The notes: generated by a model from the sequence alone, not told the origin. A stretch of 64,000 nucleotides of DNA from Brachionus koreanus (GCA_016987375.1 PJRA01000313.1:3545845-3609844), one strand, 5' to 3'. Positions 24,101 to 37,430 are shown, counted from the stretch's first letter. Numbers and translations: made by a program.

Positions 24101-25007
24101 ACATTTCTTTAGCATAGCCACCTTGTCCCTCTCCTTCTTCTTTTAAATTAACTTCCAAAAATTCGGCTCCCATTGATTGAACTTGTTCTTTAACTGCAGA
24201 CCTTGTATCAAAAGCTCTTACAATTGCGCCCATGTTTCGAGCAGTTCCAATAGAACTAAGACCAGCAACACCTCCACCTATGACCATCACTTTACACGGC
24301 GGAACCTTACCAGCTGCGGTTATCTGACCTGTAAGAAATCGACCAAAATTGTTTGCTGCTTCCAAGACAGCTTTATAACCAGCAATATTGGCCATTGAAC
24401 TCAAGGCGTCAAATACTTGTGCCCTGCTAATACGAGGAATACAGTCCATTGCAAAAAGAGTCATATTTTTTTTCTGTAGTTCCTCAATTAATTCTTTATT
24501 TTGAGAAGGATAGAAAAAACTTATCAAATTCGAATCATTTTTTAAATTTGCTATTTCCTAAATAATTTATAAACTATAATTAAGAAAAACAAATTGTTTT
24601 AGCAATACCTCAATACTTGGTGGTCTAACTTTGAGAAGTATATCCGAGGAGGAGTATAAGTTTTTAGATTGAGTCACGGTAGCTCCTGATGCCTCATATT
24701 GACTATTGGGAAATTTGGCCAAAACTCCGGCATTTTCCTCTACAAAAACTTTGAATCCTTTTTTAACTAGTGTTTGAGTAACAGTTGGTGTAATCGCTAC
24801 TCTTCTTTCATTTAAAAAAGTCTCTTTAGGGACTCCAATTGTTATATTTTTGTACGATATACCCTCTGGTTCAGTTTTTGCAGAATTAAATCTTCTGAAT
24901 GAAGATGTTTTCGGATTTATTCGAAGGACTAATGAATAATTTTTCTCAAATAAATGACCTCCATTGTTCACTAGAACAGAAGAGGCGCGCTTAAACCCAT
25001 AAGACAT
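21157..25007 (-). CDS. NNT: NAD(P) transhydrogenase, mitochondrial
   Basis: Five exons (25007-24609, 24557-24050, 23991-23182, 23126-22800, 22325-21157) join to 1070 residues, close to the roughly 1086 of vertebrate NNT. The start at 25007 is the first ATG of the frame, and the next 45 residues are basic and Ser-rich, like a mitochondrial presequence. Domain I (NAD-binding) has [49 protein letters not shown] and [12 protein letters not shown]. Domain II contains the many proton-channel helices ([58 protein letters not shown]). Domain III (NADPH-binding) has [50 protein letters not shown] and [14 protein letters not shown]. The enzyme uses the inner-membrane proton gradient to reduce NADP+ with NADH, feeding mitochondrial NADPH. 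All domains are on one chain, as in animals. No damage seen. Confidence 0.97.
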
Positions 25008-26160
25008 TTTGACCAGGTGGTCCCAACTCAGCAATCTTTTTGCTCTTTTTTACACAATCAAATCTAAAATTTATAAAGCTTATTTCAAGACTTATTGATG
25101 TACCTGAATATATTTATAATATTTTGAAAGCTTCAAAACAAAATTTGAAACAAAAAATTTAGTTCATTTTTTGACGCAGCTGAATTTTCAAATTCTTTAT
25201 TAAAATACACTGAAAGTTTATATTTTGCAATAAAATTAGAAAAAAGCCAAGCCTTTTTTTTCTTAGCAAAACGCTTTGAATGATAAAGTGAGCTTTATAT
25301 TTAAATAAAAATAAAAAATTGTTTGGCTTTACTTTAGCTTTTGATCCACCAAATAAAATTATCTTATTATTGAAGTATGTATTTAGAGAAATTTTTTGAA
25401 AATTAAAAAAAAGACAAAATTTTTCCATCATTAAAATAATTTAATTATGTAAAAGCGTTTTTGAATACTCAAGAAAAGATTATAAGATATTTGATATAGA
25501 GAATACTTCTTTTATTAAACAGTTATCAAAAGTAGAAGATCTGACTCATATAAATTGTACAGAATACGATTTAGCATTCAGTGTTCTTTTGATTGAATGG
25601 TGCCTTNNNNNNNNNNNNNNNNATATTGAATAGAATATTGTATATTGAACAATCTTGATCATTTTTTTGTATATAACAAACTGAATTTTTTACTTAATTT
25701 TAAAATGGATATTTAACTGTCCATTATTCTTATCTCAATTTGTCCATGGGACTTAAACTTTAATTAAAAAAATAAATAGAATAATTTAACAAAGGAACTA
25801 TTGATCTTTCGCAAGTTAATCATCGATTTTTAATTTTTAGAACTCGTTAGAATTATTTTTTATTTTAAAATGAAATTTAATTTAACATCATGAAAAAAAT
25901 TTTAATTATCCAGACTAAAATTTTCATGCAAAAAGAAATGATTTAATTTATTTATTTATTAAAATCATTGAGAATTAAATGGAATTCAAAAAGCAGAATT
26001 TAAAAAAATGTTTCCATTATTTTTAAGAAATAAAAATTAGCTCAAAAAAAAATAATGGTTAATTTTTTATTTAAAAAATATCTTAATATCTTTCTCTATG
26101 AAACATCATGTGGAACAAATCTACTATTAGATTAAAATAAAATCTTTACACAAAAATAAA
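25008..26160. other. NNT upstream region with a 16-base assembly gap
   Basis: Spacer between the NNT start and the ARMH3 stop, both minus strand. It contains a run of N at 25607-25622, an assembly gap of unknown true size. No gene seen. Confidence 0.6.
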
Positions 26161-29100
26161 TTAATAATTGGTTGAATTTGTCAACGCCAGTACATTAATC
26201 TGATCAAATTTACTTAAATTGCTTAATTGATTTCTTGCGTCAGACATAATTTGTTTTATCTTAAATTTTGAAATTAATAAATTTATTATTGAAATAATCA
26301 AATTACCAAATTAGTAAAAAAAGTGCTATTTTGAGGATTTTCTTGGTATCGTTCATATTGATCAAGATCATCTTCAAGTTTGAGCGTCAATGAATCGTAA
26401 TTTGTTCTTACTATCTCCAATACTTGCTGCTCAGTTAACGATGGTATATGATTCGCTGTGGACCATGCATCTATTCTTGGAGTAAAGTGAAATATAATTG
26501 ATTTTACGTTGCACATTTGATTATAAACTTTAACTGCATATTCTTTATGGTCAGCTGAGGAAACATAACGGTTTACTAAGAAAAAAATTAATTATCTCTG
26601 AAACTAATATACAAAAAGGACTAAAATTTTACATAATGATAACAAATTGTCGAATACTTGTCTCATCCTCATGATGTCATAATACAGATAATCATAAGTT
26701 TCTGCATTCGGCAAAAAAGTATCACCAAATGTAATAAAAATGTTAAGTATAACGATTATCTAAAAGTAAAAAAGAAATTCAATAAATGTTTATAAAGCAT
26801 TGAATATTACTTTGGAATACAGGATAAATATATTGTGACCTTTTGAAATCAGTGCCGATTCACAGCTTGTTATAAATTTTATTAAGCTAATCAAGCCTTA
26901 AAAAAATATTTAGGGCAATTTTTTTATCGATTTTTATGCACTCAATTTCCTTGCAATCAATCTTTTTAAAAGATTAACATTTTCAATTCTTGGTGGGTTT
27001 TTTCTAAATATATATTTTATTATCTTTTATATTTTATAATATAAAAGCAATAATTTGTCTAGAACAAAATTCTTATAAATCTTAAGAATTTTTTATTTAA
27101 AAATTAATAAAACTAATCTATTTTCTCCTAATTTCAAAACTGTTTATTGCTAAATAGATAATTGAGTGTATTTTATCATAAATTTAGTAAAAAGAAAATA
27201 ATCAGATGAATTTCTTTACTTACTATTCCATAGATTTTGCCAATTAAAATCAAGGCGAATACGACACTTTTTCTGATAGCACAACAATCTCTGTATGATT
27301 CCGACAGACATGCTTTTAATAATTTTTTTTAAATTTTAAAATCTATTTAAAGTATTTTTTTTCAATTTTCAAGGTTAATCAACAGGCTTAACGTACTCGA
27401 CTGATTAAAACTTCATTTATTCAATTAAATACAATTTTTAAATAATTAAAATTTTCTAGCTTAAGGCTAAATTTTATTAAACTTGGTTCATTTAATTTTG
27501 TTTTTCATTTAAATAAAATTTTATTTTTCTTGAGGGAAAAAATTTTAAAAAGGAATGTTTTATTTCTAGCTAAAATAAGCATTTGATTAGAATTTCAAAT
27601 ATAGAAAAAATTTGTTTGTTTGATGTTTGATACTAGATTTTAATTAAATTCTCAAATAAATGATTTTCATTAAAATTAAAAGGAAGTCTAAGAACTGCTC
27701 TAATTTAATCATAAATAAAATAATAAATTTTGCAAAGGATATTTAAAAAGCTCGTGTTATTTTTATATATTAATTTAAAAATTAATCAGAGATAAAAATA
27801 GACTATAAAAGCATATTTTATGCCCTTTTTTTAAAAATTAATTTTCAATTTTAAGCTTTTTTGGTTAAATTGATTTTTTAAACCTTTAAATTAGATATGT
27901 TAGGTAAAAAAAAAGATCAAAATGAATTAATTCTCTTAGAAATGTTCAAAAAATCAAATTTGAAAATAACTTTTACTCACATATACAGTTCAAAAGGGAA
28001 GTTTTTCATTAAATGACTTTGAATAAACTCAATCATCAAGTCTAAAATTGAAGATGCCAATGGTCGACTTGCTGGTTCTTTTTCCATTGCTATTTTTCGG
28101 TGTCTTAATTTCTTAAAAGAAAATTAATTTTTATATTTTATTTTTATCATAATTATTTTACAGCTTTATAAAGAAAAACACTATAGACCAGGTTAGGATC
28201 ATGTAGCAATGAGTTGGCATATTGATCTTCGCTAATGCACTGCAATATAAGCATAAACAACTTAGTAGTATCGTATATATTGGTTGACTCAATTTTAGTT
28301 TGATGCAAAACTGATGAGCATGCTTGTAAAAAAATCACCATCAAGTTGTCCGGTGGATTTTCAACAAAAGTTATTTCTGAATTGGGTAAGTTAGGATTAT
28401 TTTGAGAGGTTGTTTTATTTGAAGATATTGATAATGGATTTAAAAGTCGCATACTGTCAGGATTAGCTTGATTTTGTTGGTCAAGTGAAATAGAAGATAA
28501 GTCAGTAAATGTGGAGTTAATTTGTGCACAATCAGTGGCTGCATGAGTAAGAGTTGAAATAAAATTTCGATTTAAATGAATAGTTTCATAAAAAACAATT
28601 AAAATAGAATCATCCAAGGTTAATAGACGTCTTTTTTCCTCGTCACCAATAAACATGTTGCCTATCATCGTTCCAACACTATTCCACCATGACGATTCAC
28701 CTTCTTGCTCTTTTTGACTTTCAGCATAGTTCCTTTAGGATAAAAACTTATTTTAAAATTTAATTTTTAGCATTTTGGAAATAAAGACTTGTCTACCTGT
28801 TGAATTCTGCTAAAATATTAGACATGATCATCGCTATACCAGTTAGAGCCATTTCATTATCGAGAATTGATAATTTAATAACAAAAGGATTTTCCGATTC
28901 ATATTTGCGATACTGCAGAAGAATAGTAAGCAGTAATAGAATATCTTTTCCAAAAAGAGATCTAGACTCCGGTTCACTGACAATCTTCAAATATAAATTT
29001 CAACTTTATATATAAAATAATTTTTTTTTGCTTAGGTACTTGAACGGCAGCTTCAAAAAGGCCATGATTAGCCATAAAATGCTCTAAGAACAAGTTATCA

Positions 29101-29900
29101 TTTAGATTCTCAGCTTGCTAAATGAAAAATTAAAATAAAAAGAGGAAGTTATTCCAAATTTAATTACAGTTGCCATAGCAAGCAGGTATTTGATTGAGAT
29201 TGTTTTCAAATAGTGCGAAAATTCATCGCTTGTTAGAATATTGTACACAGTGTCAAAGATTGTTTGAAATTTCAGCTCCGCATCCTCTATACCAATCAAA
29301 AACTCTAAGGCTTCGATCGAATTAAGCCTAATTTGTTTATTTACGGATAATGAATAAGTAAATAGGTATAAAGTCTTAAAATAAGTAATGTTCTATTAAT
29401 TATTTTTTGATAAAATTTAAAAATAATTTACATGAAAAATATTGTGTAATCGGATAGGATTGGCCTCTACTTTTAAGTACTCAATAGCTTTATTACACAG
29501 AAAATTTATATTTTTCTTTTAAAAAACAAGAATTAATGAAATTTATTTACCATATTAATAAACTAAACTAAAATGAAATAAAATATTACTTTTAATTTTA
29601 TCAAGTCTTCGTTTGATGAAATATTTTTGAATTCGTTTATTATAAAATTAGAGTTAGGCTTTAAAGGGAATTATAATTTTTGGGCTTTTTTTTTCTTTAA
29701 AAAAATCAACATACTTTAATTAGAAAAAGTTCATCCCAGAAATTATCCGGTTTCTGACTAAAATCTTCGCCCTTTAGAAAATTTTTGTTTTTATAGTCAA
29801 TTGCACACGTATTTTTTTAAGATATGAATACCTTAAAAAATGCTTCGTAAATTGTAATAAATTTCTCCTTTGGTAAGGTTTTTAATTTTTTATCGCTCAT
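26161..29900 (-). CDS. ARMH3: Armadillo-like helical domain protein 3 (ARMH3/C10orf76)
   Basis: Fourteen exons (29900-29832, 29771-29715, 29658-29590, 29515-29432, 29374-29168, 29117-29040, 28984-28797, 28732-28162, 28111-27981, 27312-27224, 26896-26811, 26759-26633, 26575-26307, 26259-26161) close in frame to 707 residues; human ARMH3 has about 689. Matching blocks run from end to end: [78 protein letters not shown], and [12 protein letters not shown] near the C-terminus. In vertebrates ARMH3 is a Golgi peripheral protein that binds GBF1 and PI4KB and supports Arf1 and PI4P-dependent trafficking. A Ser/Asn-rich insert (about residues 300-345) replaces the Pro/Thr-rich loop of the vertebrate protein. 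One longer intron (27313-27980, 668 bp) is unusual here. Identity is secure. Confidence 0.95.
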
Positions 29901-30253
29901 TTTATTAGATGGATTAAAATAATAAATATTTCCATAAGTATTTATTTAAAATAAATTATTATTTAACGATCAAAAATTGAGCATACGTGTAAGTAGAAGA
30001 AAAAAATTTCGAAAAATTTCAAATTTCAATAAATAATATAAAATTAAATTATCTTAACATTGTTACAGGTGCACAAGCACACAAAATTTTTTAGAATAAA
30101 CTAGTTTTGAAAAGGGAAGTCAAATAATTAATTTTCAACAATACCAATTCGAGCAATTCCAAAGGGTAAATAAAAAAGGAAAATTTAATTTATTATAAAA
30201 AATAATTGTTGATAAGTATTAGAAAAAAATATTATAACCTTTAAATTTAAAAG

Positions 30254-30625
30254 CTAATAGGCACCTTTAATTTTAGCGTTGGTATTAATAAAACGTCTGC
30301 TTTTGAACAACAAATAATTTTCCCAATGTTTATTATACTCATTTTTTGTTAAATTTTTATCGGGCTTGACCTTTAATAGATTCAAAAATAGCCTCAAATT
30401 TTCATCCTGAATTTTCTTTAGATTGTTGTAACGATTAAGGCATCTAGATTGCTGAAATTGAGCTAGTTGAATTTTATAGTTTTTGTCTATTTTATTCATC
30501 AATGGCTTTCTTGTATAGATTACAATCAAATTTTTGTAAATGCGCAGGTTATCTCTCTCAATTTTTTTTATATTAATAGGACTTCCGTAGTCGATTTTCT
30601 CGTATAAGCTTAATTTAATAGTCAT
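30254..30625 (-). CDS. Small CFAP97/hemingway-like protein
   Basis: A single-exon frame of 123 residues, basic and helical. KKIERDNLRIYKNL followed by a second LKKIQDENLRLFLNLLKVKP and the ending NKHWENYLLFKSRR resembles the CFAP97 (hemingway) domain, where (I/L)xRDNxxLxxxM and ENQxxLxRxxxxxP..W..Y....Y patterns occur in this order. CFAP97 relatives (for example CFAP97D1) act in sperm or ciliary axonemes. The gene lies 353 bp upstream of ARMH3 on the same strand. Size and pattern support the call, but similarity is partial and a profile search is needed; otherwise it would be a small orphan gene. Confidence 0.5.
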   Translation of the reverse strand: MTIKLSLYEKIDYGSPINIKKIERDNLRIYKNLIVIYTRKPLMNKIDKNYKIQLAQFQQSRCLNRYNNLKKIQDENLRLFLNLLKVKPDKNLTKNEYNKHWENYLLFKSRRFINTNAKIKGAY

Positions 30626-33185
30626 TTTAAATAAAAAATTAAAAAAAAAAACAAATTGCTAATCAAGAACTAAAAAAATCATAAAAATTAACCATTTATT
30701 ATTTTCAAGGCAACCACTGATAATTATGATATGAATTAAAAAAAATAATATAAGATTTAAAATCATCATTTTAAACCAGTTTAATTATTTTTCAAGAATT
30801 ATTTTTTTCTTTAATTCAAATACCAAATATTCTTATTTGATTATTAAGTCAAATTGTTTTGATATTCATATAGCTTTATCCTAGGTTTTTAATTGAATTT
30901 GAAATATTGCAAAGTAGCAATTCAGCATAATTTTTATATAAATTTAAGAAAAGTTTTCCTTTCACGCAAATTTTAAAACAAGCCTGAATATTTTCTGTTC
31001 TTTATTTTGTTCTCTCCCTCTAGTGACCTTTTCTGACCAGAATACAAGATTTTTGATATAAAATAGTATCGCAATTTAGCAATTGTAGAGAAAACATGAC
31101 AAAAATTCTAGCTCCTAAATTATGGTAAAGATGAAATCAAACAAAATATAAAAGAGCTCGAATAATTTTTTATTTATCTAATCTAATAAAACTTTTAGAG
31201 TTTTTTAAAATCTACTAAAAATGAATCATTGATATTAACATTTCAAAAATTTTTTTTCAGAAAAAAACATGTTTGATCAAACTGAATTTAATTATTAAAA
31301 TCAGGTAAATTTTTATTTAGTTTAATATTTGTCGAAAAATTTTTTTATTTTTTTCATTTATAAGCTTAGTAACACATATTTATTTTTAATCTTTTTTTTT
31401 ATTTAAAGCTATAAAATTAAACTTTTTCAAAGAACGAATTTTCTAATTTAAGTCCAACATTAAATAAAATTTCTATGGAAACTAAAATTTGATTTAAGAA
31501 ATAGTAGAATTTATTAAACTTTTTAAGAAAAATAACGATTTCTCGTTTTAATTATACGTGTCAAGATAACTTACTTACTTTCTTTAAAAATTTCAAGGTT
31601 TCTAAGACCTTGAAAATAATGTTGTTTTAATATTTATTCGTAGAAAATGTAAAATCAATCAGTTAAGAATCTTAAGTGATATTTTTATATTTTTATTATT
31701 TAAATTTTACTAAATATTCATTTTTTAGTAACTAAAAACATCTTTAAAATATTTTTTTCTTTTAGGTAAAAAGTTTTTTCATCAAATAAAAAGAATAAAT
31801 TCCCTTTTAATTTAATAGAAAATTGAAATTCTATTGTCTGGAATATTTTTAACATAATTTCTTTTTCCTAACTTAAACATATTTTAATAATCGAAAGCCC
31901 TAATTTAGATTTTTTTCTAGTTTATTCCTGAAAAATTATTCCATAAATTATTTGAATTAGTGGAAATTTTTTTAATTTTAGTCTTTTAAAATATTTGGTA
32001 ATCGAAATGATTTAGTTTGTAAAAAACTGAAAATTTTGAAATTTATTTTATTATTTTTAAAAAATTGAAAAATTTTCAAACAAAAGTATATTTTAGATTA
32101 AGTAATAATTTCTGTTGTTTAGGCATAAGTTTTTTTTCTATCGACCCACACAAAATTATATTAATTTTATCTTTGAAAAACAGTTTTTTTTTCGACTATA
32201 TATATTATGCACTTAGACAAAAAATCACGTTTTTAAAACATAAATTCAAGTATATCGAATTTTTTTTCTTTATGATATTTATTTAGTTTAAAAAATCAAA
32301 TATTTGATATTTTAACAAAATTCACTTTAAGAGAACAGATTAGTCAAATAAAAATCTAAATAGTTCATTTTTTATGCAAAAACAGTCAAGATCAAAATCT
32401 AAAAAATGATAAGATTAAAAATTCCAATATTTAGCGTGTAGATAACTAAAGAAGCATGCAAAATTAAAATGAATGCAAAAATTTATCAAAAATTATAATT
32501 CTAAAATAATTTATTATAAATTTCTTTAGAATAGAAAATATTTCGTATTTAAAATTTTGAACAAATTCTTTATAGTTTTTTTTTTAAACAAACATAAATG
32601 CCATCTGGTTTTTTTTTAAGGAGAAATTTCAAGTTAACTCACTTTTCAAGAACGAAAAAGAAACCAAGTTTAACAGTTCAAATTCTTAAAATTAATCAGT
32701 TAAATTTATTTATCGATTTTTAGTTCTTTTTTTTTTTAAAAAAAAAGGAAGTATGTAAAAAGAATGATAATAATCACTTTTATAGTTCTTTTTATAAACT
32801 AGCTAGATAGAATATTGGGATTTTTTCTTATGTAGATATTCTATCAAATTTATAAAATAGATAAGAATGCACCAATATGGTATTGATAATTTAGATGACA
32901 AAAATTTGTGACCAAGACTAAGCAAATCTTCGCACAATTTAGCTCAGTTCTATGCATTAATTGAACTAAGCAACGATTGCAATCTAAACAAATTAAAAAT
33001 TCTAAACTCAAGAGTTTTCAACTAAGCTAAAATATTTTTGATTTTTTCTTCAGTTTTCTTGCTCATGCTTACCTTTCTTTTTTTTCAAAGCCAATTACAA
33101 CTAATAAAAGAAGTAATATTTTTTAAAAATAACCTCCAAGTTTTTTAACTTGTTTAGATGATATTACTGGTTTTTTAAAAAAAAC
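30626..33185. other. Long intergenic stretch between divergent genes
   Basis: About 2.5 kb of AT-rich DNA between the CFAP97-like gene (minus) and the Roquin-like gene (plus). It presumably contains both promoters. I searched it for a RING-finger exon (paired Cys codons) belonging to the Roquin-like gene and saw none. A short frame at 32065-32286 is Phe/Ile/Lys-rich and not convincing. Confidence 0.45.
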
Positions 33186-35293
33186 ATGAATTTTGAAGAG
33201 GATACTATAAATGACTATGAGCCAAATAGTTTGGCTTTAGAAAAACTTAATTTGAACGAGTACAGCATGAATGCTGACTTAGTGAAGCAATTAATTCTCT
33301 CGTCTCACTCGGCCTGCATCAAGCCTGATACAAATTCGGAGCCAGAAAACACTATTCAATTGAATGAGGACGATTTAATCGACCGCACAGAAGTGCTCAG
33401 ATCAATTTTTAAAGATTTTATAGAAAAAAACGAGTGCATCATAGATCAAGCACAAGGTCTATTTGGAACAAAAAATTCCAAATTAAGCAAATCAATACAA
33501 CGTAAGCTAATAAATTTAAATCAGTATTTAGCTCAAGGTATGTGTGAATCAACTCCTGGCGATCTTTTAGGCCTAGTCTCAAGCACAGTAACAAGCAATC
33601 AAACCACAAAACTTATCAATCAATCTTTGAATAATCAAGAATTTAAGAAAAAAATATTCAGATTGCTCAGATCAATAGTCGAGCGAGTCCTCATTGATGC
33701 TCTGTCTCTATACGACCAGTATATTAATCAAATTCAGCAGCAAGAATTGATTTTATCTCATTCAAACAGTCTAAATGTCACCAATTCAAGTACACTGTCC
33801 AACACAAACTTGAACAATCCCACTAGTAAGCTTTGGATTGAGATTCGTAATCGAGGATGCCAATTTTTGGGTCCTCAAATGCAAGAGGATGTTCTAAGAC
33901 TAACGCTTCATGCCCTAGAAACAGTTAATAGAATGTCTAGAAAAATTTTAGTCTTGTATGTTGTGCACATGCTAAAAAAGCATTATCCAAAAGCTTCCAA
34001 AACAAGTGTTGGTCACGTGATACAATTGTTGTACCGGGCTGGCTGTTTTAAGGTTGAAAAACGCGACAACGACTCGTCGCTAATGGAGTTGAGAAAAGAG
34101 TTTCTAAAATATCCGGCATTGAGGCGTCAGCATGACATGCAAATAATTCAAATAGCACTTGAGTCTGGTATACGCATGTCGCCCGAACAATGGTCACAAA
34201 AGTTGTTCGGTGATTCTACTCACAAATCAGAGATGCAGTCAATTATTGACAAGATACAATCTCAGCAAACTATTGAGAAATTGATTCAAGACTTTTTTGA
34301 AAAAATTCAAAATGGTTCCCAGAGCCCGTTTGCACATCAACTTGAGACACATTTGAATTCACTCTTTCTTGACACTTATGCTGACTTCAATTATTTTGCT
34401 TCAATCAATTTTGAAAAAAAAATAGTCACTTCTCAAGAAAAGTACAAGGCAAAGCGAAATTCATTGACATCGGTCGAGTCGCCGATCAATATTGGAAGTG
34501 GTGGCGAGTCAATGATAAGTGAAGAGGACAGTGACGATTTTAACTTTAATGATTTGTGTGATTTTGAATCAAACGATTCTTTCGTAGAAATAAAGCAAGC
34601 ACCACAAACTAAAATTATCTGGTCCCTTCTCTTGGACTGTATCAAGCGAATGACCAAAATATTAACTATTCATTTGGATTATTCAAGCAAAATTATGTCT
34701 ATTATTATGTCGAATCAGGCAAAAAGTCAGGCAATTGGCAAACAAGCGGCAAATAGTCGTCCTTCAAATGGACCTAGTCAATATTCACCTAAATCTAATA
34801 ATTTGAACATAAATATCAGTGGTCTTATGATAAATCCAATGACTAATGGTCAAGGATTCTTGATGTCCATGGGGCCTCCACCAAAACAAAATGCTCCTAA
34901 GCCAAAATTCAATCAGAACAAAGTCAAGACAAAAAATTTTAGCTCTGCATCTAATGACTTTAGAGGTAATATCTCTAGTTATTCAAGTAGTGATTTAGGA
35001 TTTGGTTTTGGTAATAAAATTTGGGCTGATGAAACAGCTAGTGTAAGTAGTATTGGCTCGAATGGTTTCAATAGAAACCGATTGGATTTTAGCACTAGAA
35101 ATAATTTTGGTCTACAAGAATCAGCTTTCAATGGTTCGAATAGTTTTCAAGTAATTTAATTTGCTTTGATCGATCTTTAAAATAAAGTTTTTTTTTCTTT
35201 TAGAACAGTTTATTCGACTCTGACATCCTAGTAAATGCTTTTCAGCAACAAGAGCAGCAAGCGTTTTCAAAAGTTTTTAATCAAAACTTTTAA
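33186..35293 (+). CDS. Roquin-like ROQ-domain protein lacking RING and CCCH finger
   Basis: Two exons (33186-35150 and 35204-35293) give 684 residues. Residues about 214-357 are a very well-kept ROQ domain: RGCQFLGPQMQEDVLRLTLHAL, ASKTSVGHVIQLLYRAGCFKV, KRDNDSSLMELRKEF, ALRRQHDMQIIQIALESG, then PEQWSQKLFGDSTHKSEMQ. The Lys of SKTS, the Lys of CFKV and the Arg of LRRQHD match residues known to contact the RNA stem-loop in human Roquin-1. Flanking helices, including IIWSLLLDCIKRMTKIL near 476, fit the two HEPN halves. An in-frame TGA at 33159 supports the start at 33186, so no N-terminal RING is encoded. The C-terminus is Asn/Ser/Gly-rich and has no CCCH finger. Roquins bind constitutive decay elements in 3' UTRs and recruit deadenylases; the RING gives E3 activity. 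Here RNA binding is expected but not ubiquitin ligase activity. Confidence 0.88.
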
Positions 35294-37096
35294 ATTGATT
35301 AAAATTTAAGTGTTTTGTAATGGTTTTGTTGAACCATTCAGTCAATTATATACAACAATATAAAGAGAAAAAATATTATTTTACAAAAATTTAAAACCAG
35401 TCTGTTTACTGTTTTCCATATTTTTTTCATTTTTTTTATTGCAAATATTTTTTTGGCACAAGCGATCCGAGAGTTATTCAAAAAAACTGAATTATCTTTC
35501 GCCTTTTTTTAAAAGGTTCCTGGTAATCGAAATCAGTATTCAAGTAAAATGTTATTTGCAAAGAAATTTTATTGTGTTTCAACAAAATTGATTTGTCTCT
35601 TAATTTCATTCATATGTTTAAATGCCTATAACTAAACTAAAAGTTGGACAAATCAAATGAAAGAATGCTTAAATTAAGCTCGTTTACATTTTTTTTGATT
35701 TTTTTTACTATTTAAGATTTTGGAATTTTATTAATTCTATTCTATAGTTTTTCGGTATATTAAGATTTTTGGAATAAAAAATAACTATGAGGTTTGTAGT
35801 TTAATTCATTAAACAAAACAAAAAACGTATGAAAAGATTTGTTTTCCTCTATTTTAAAAACAAAAAGTTTAAAATTCTTTTTTCTAAGAAAATTATTTCC
35901 ATAGTTGTTTAAAAAAATTTGTAATTTTGAATAATAAATTGAATTGACCATGTTTTTACCTTTTTATTTACCGTTCTAAAATGCTTCTAACAAAAATATG
36001 GTTTTTTAAAGATTTTAAATGCTCATTCAATTCAAAATTTCTCTATTAAAAATGCAATCTAATAATAAAAAAGCGCATAATTTTACTTCTTGAATTTATG
36101 TGAAGTTTTGAAAGGATTTTTTTAGCTTAAGATTTTAATTAAAATTAAAAATTCAAACAATAATTAATTTTTTGCTTCAAATTAATCATTAAAATTTAAT
36201 TTATAGCATTTAATCAAAAGCCTAAAATTGCGAATTAATAAAACCGGATTTGGGTTGTTTATAATAATGATTTATGATTTACAAACTTTTAAAATTTTCC
36301 TCTTCTTATTTAAATATTTTTTTTATTTTAAAGCTAGGATCATTCTGATATTAAATTTTGAAAAAGATTGGAATAGGTTTTGTCACTCTTACAGAAAATT
36401 AAACTTAACTTTTATGCCATTTTTATGTAACTTTTTTTTAATATAAAAATATGAATTAAATAAGTGAAAAAAAAAATTAGATTAAGAGAAAAATAATTAT
36501 TGAAATTTAAGTCTAATGGCCATAAAAAAAAGAAATAATGCAGTAAAAATAAAATTGAGTGTTCAAATTATTTTATTACTAATTTTATTATAAAAATTTT
36601 AAATACATTTAATTAAATTTTTGCAAAAAGAATAAAAAATTCTAAATTCAAATTTAACAAATAACTCAATCTTGAGATTGGATATCTTCATACAATACTG
36701 AAATCATTCAATTTTAATTTTTCAAAAGAGGAAGAAGAATTGTTTCTATTTACTTAAATTTCAGAATTTGATAATAACTTATTTGCAAAAAAATATTACA
36801 ACAATTTTTTTTGATTAATAAAATTTAAATAAATTTTTTGAAATTAAGATGTTTGAATTGATCATAAACTTAAGTTTCATCAAACAAATTTCAAATCTAT
36901 ATTTATTGTTTGTCTTTACAAAAATAAAATAAAGCTTTATTAAAATAAAACAATTAAGAAAAAAAGTAATAAGAATCTTTTTTTACTTGCATTACTTATA
37001 TTATTTATTAAGTTAATTATCTAACTATTGCTCTAAATAAACTAAGTAATCTAATGTTAACAATTAGATAATGTTAATCGCATGTTTTATTATATT
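35294..37096. other. Intergenic DNA, no gene seen
   Basis: AT-rich 3' flank of the Roquin-like gene; short frames here (35760-35951, 36228-36446) are Phe/Lys/Asn-rich and have no recognisable content. Confidence 0.4.
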
Positions 37097-37430
37097 TTAG
37101 AAAAGTTTTTTTTTATCTACATTTGCAAGTGCATCGTAACAACAATCATCTTTAAGCATCGGTTCATCTTCCAACTTTTTGATTGTTGACCATAGATCTG
37201 TTGACCATAGATTAATAATAATTTTTGCTCTATCAAGAAAGTGACAAAAGGTTATTCTTTCTATGAATGTATAAACTTTTTTTATCGATTGATTTTTATC
37301 TTCTAATGCTTTATTTGTGCTTGAATATCCTGGAGCATGACTTTCAAACCAACCAAAATTCTTTTGAGTTCTACTAATTCTGATGTTACATGCTTTCAAT
37401 TTTAAAGCGATATTATTATATTTGGGTTCA
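37097..37430 (-). pseudogene. Unidentified open fragment, possibly one exon or a transposon shard
   Basis: An open minus-strand frame of about 100-110 residues has protein-like composition (His, Cys, Trp and Gly present, for example KNFGWFESHAPGYSSTNKAL). It contains a small internal duplication, LWSTDLWST, from a direct repeat of GTTGACCATAGAT at about 37185-37210. No ATG begins it (the frame stays open upstream to about 37430) and I see no partner exon. I do not recognise it. It could be an exon of an unknown gene or a remnant of a mobile element. Confidence 0.3.
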
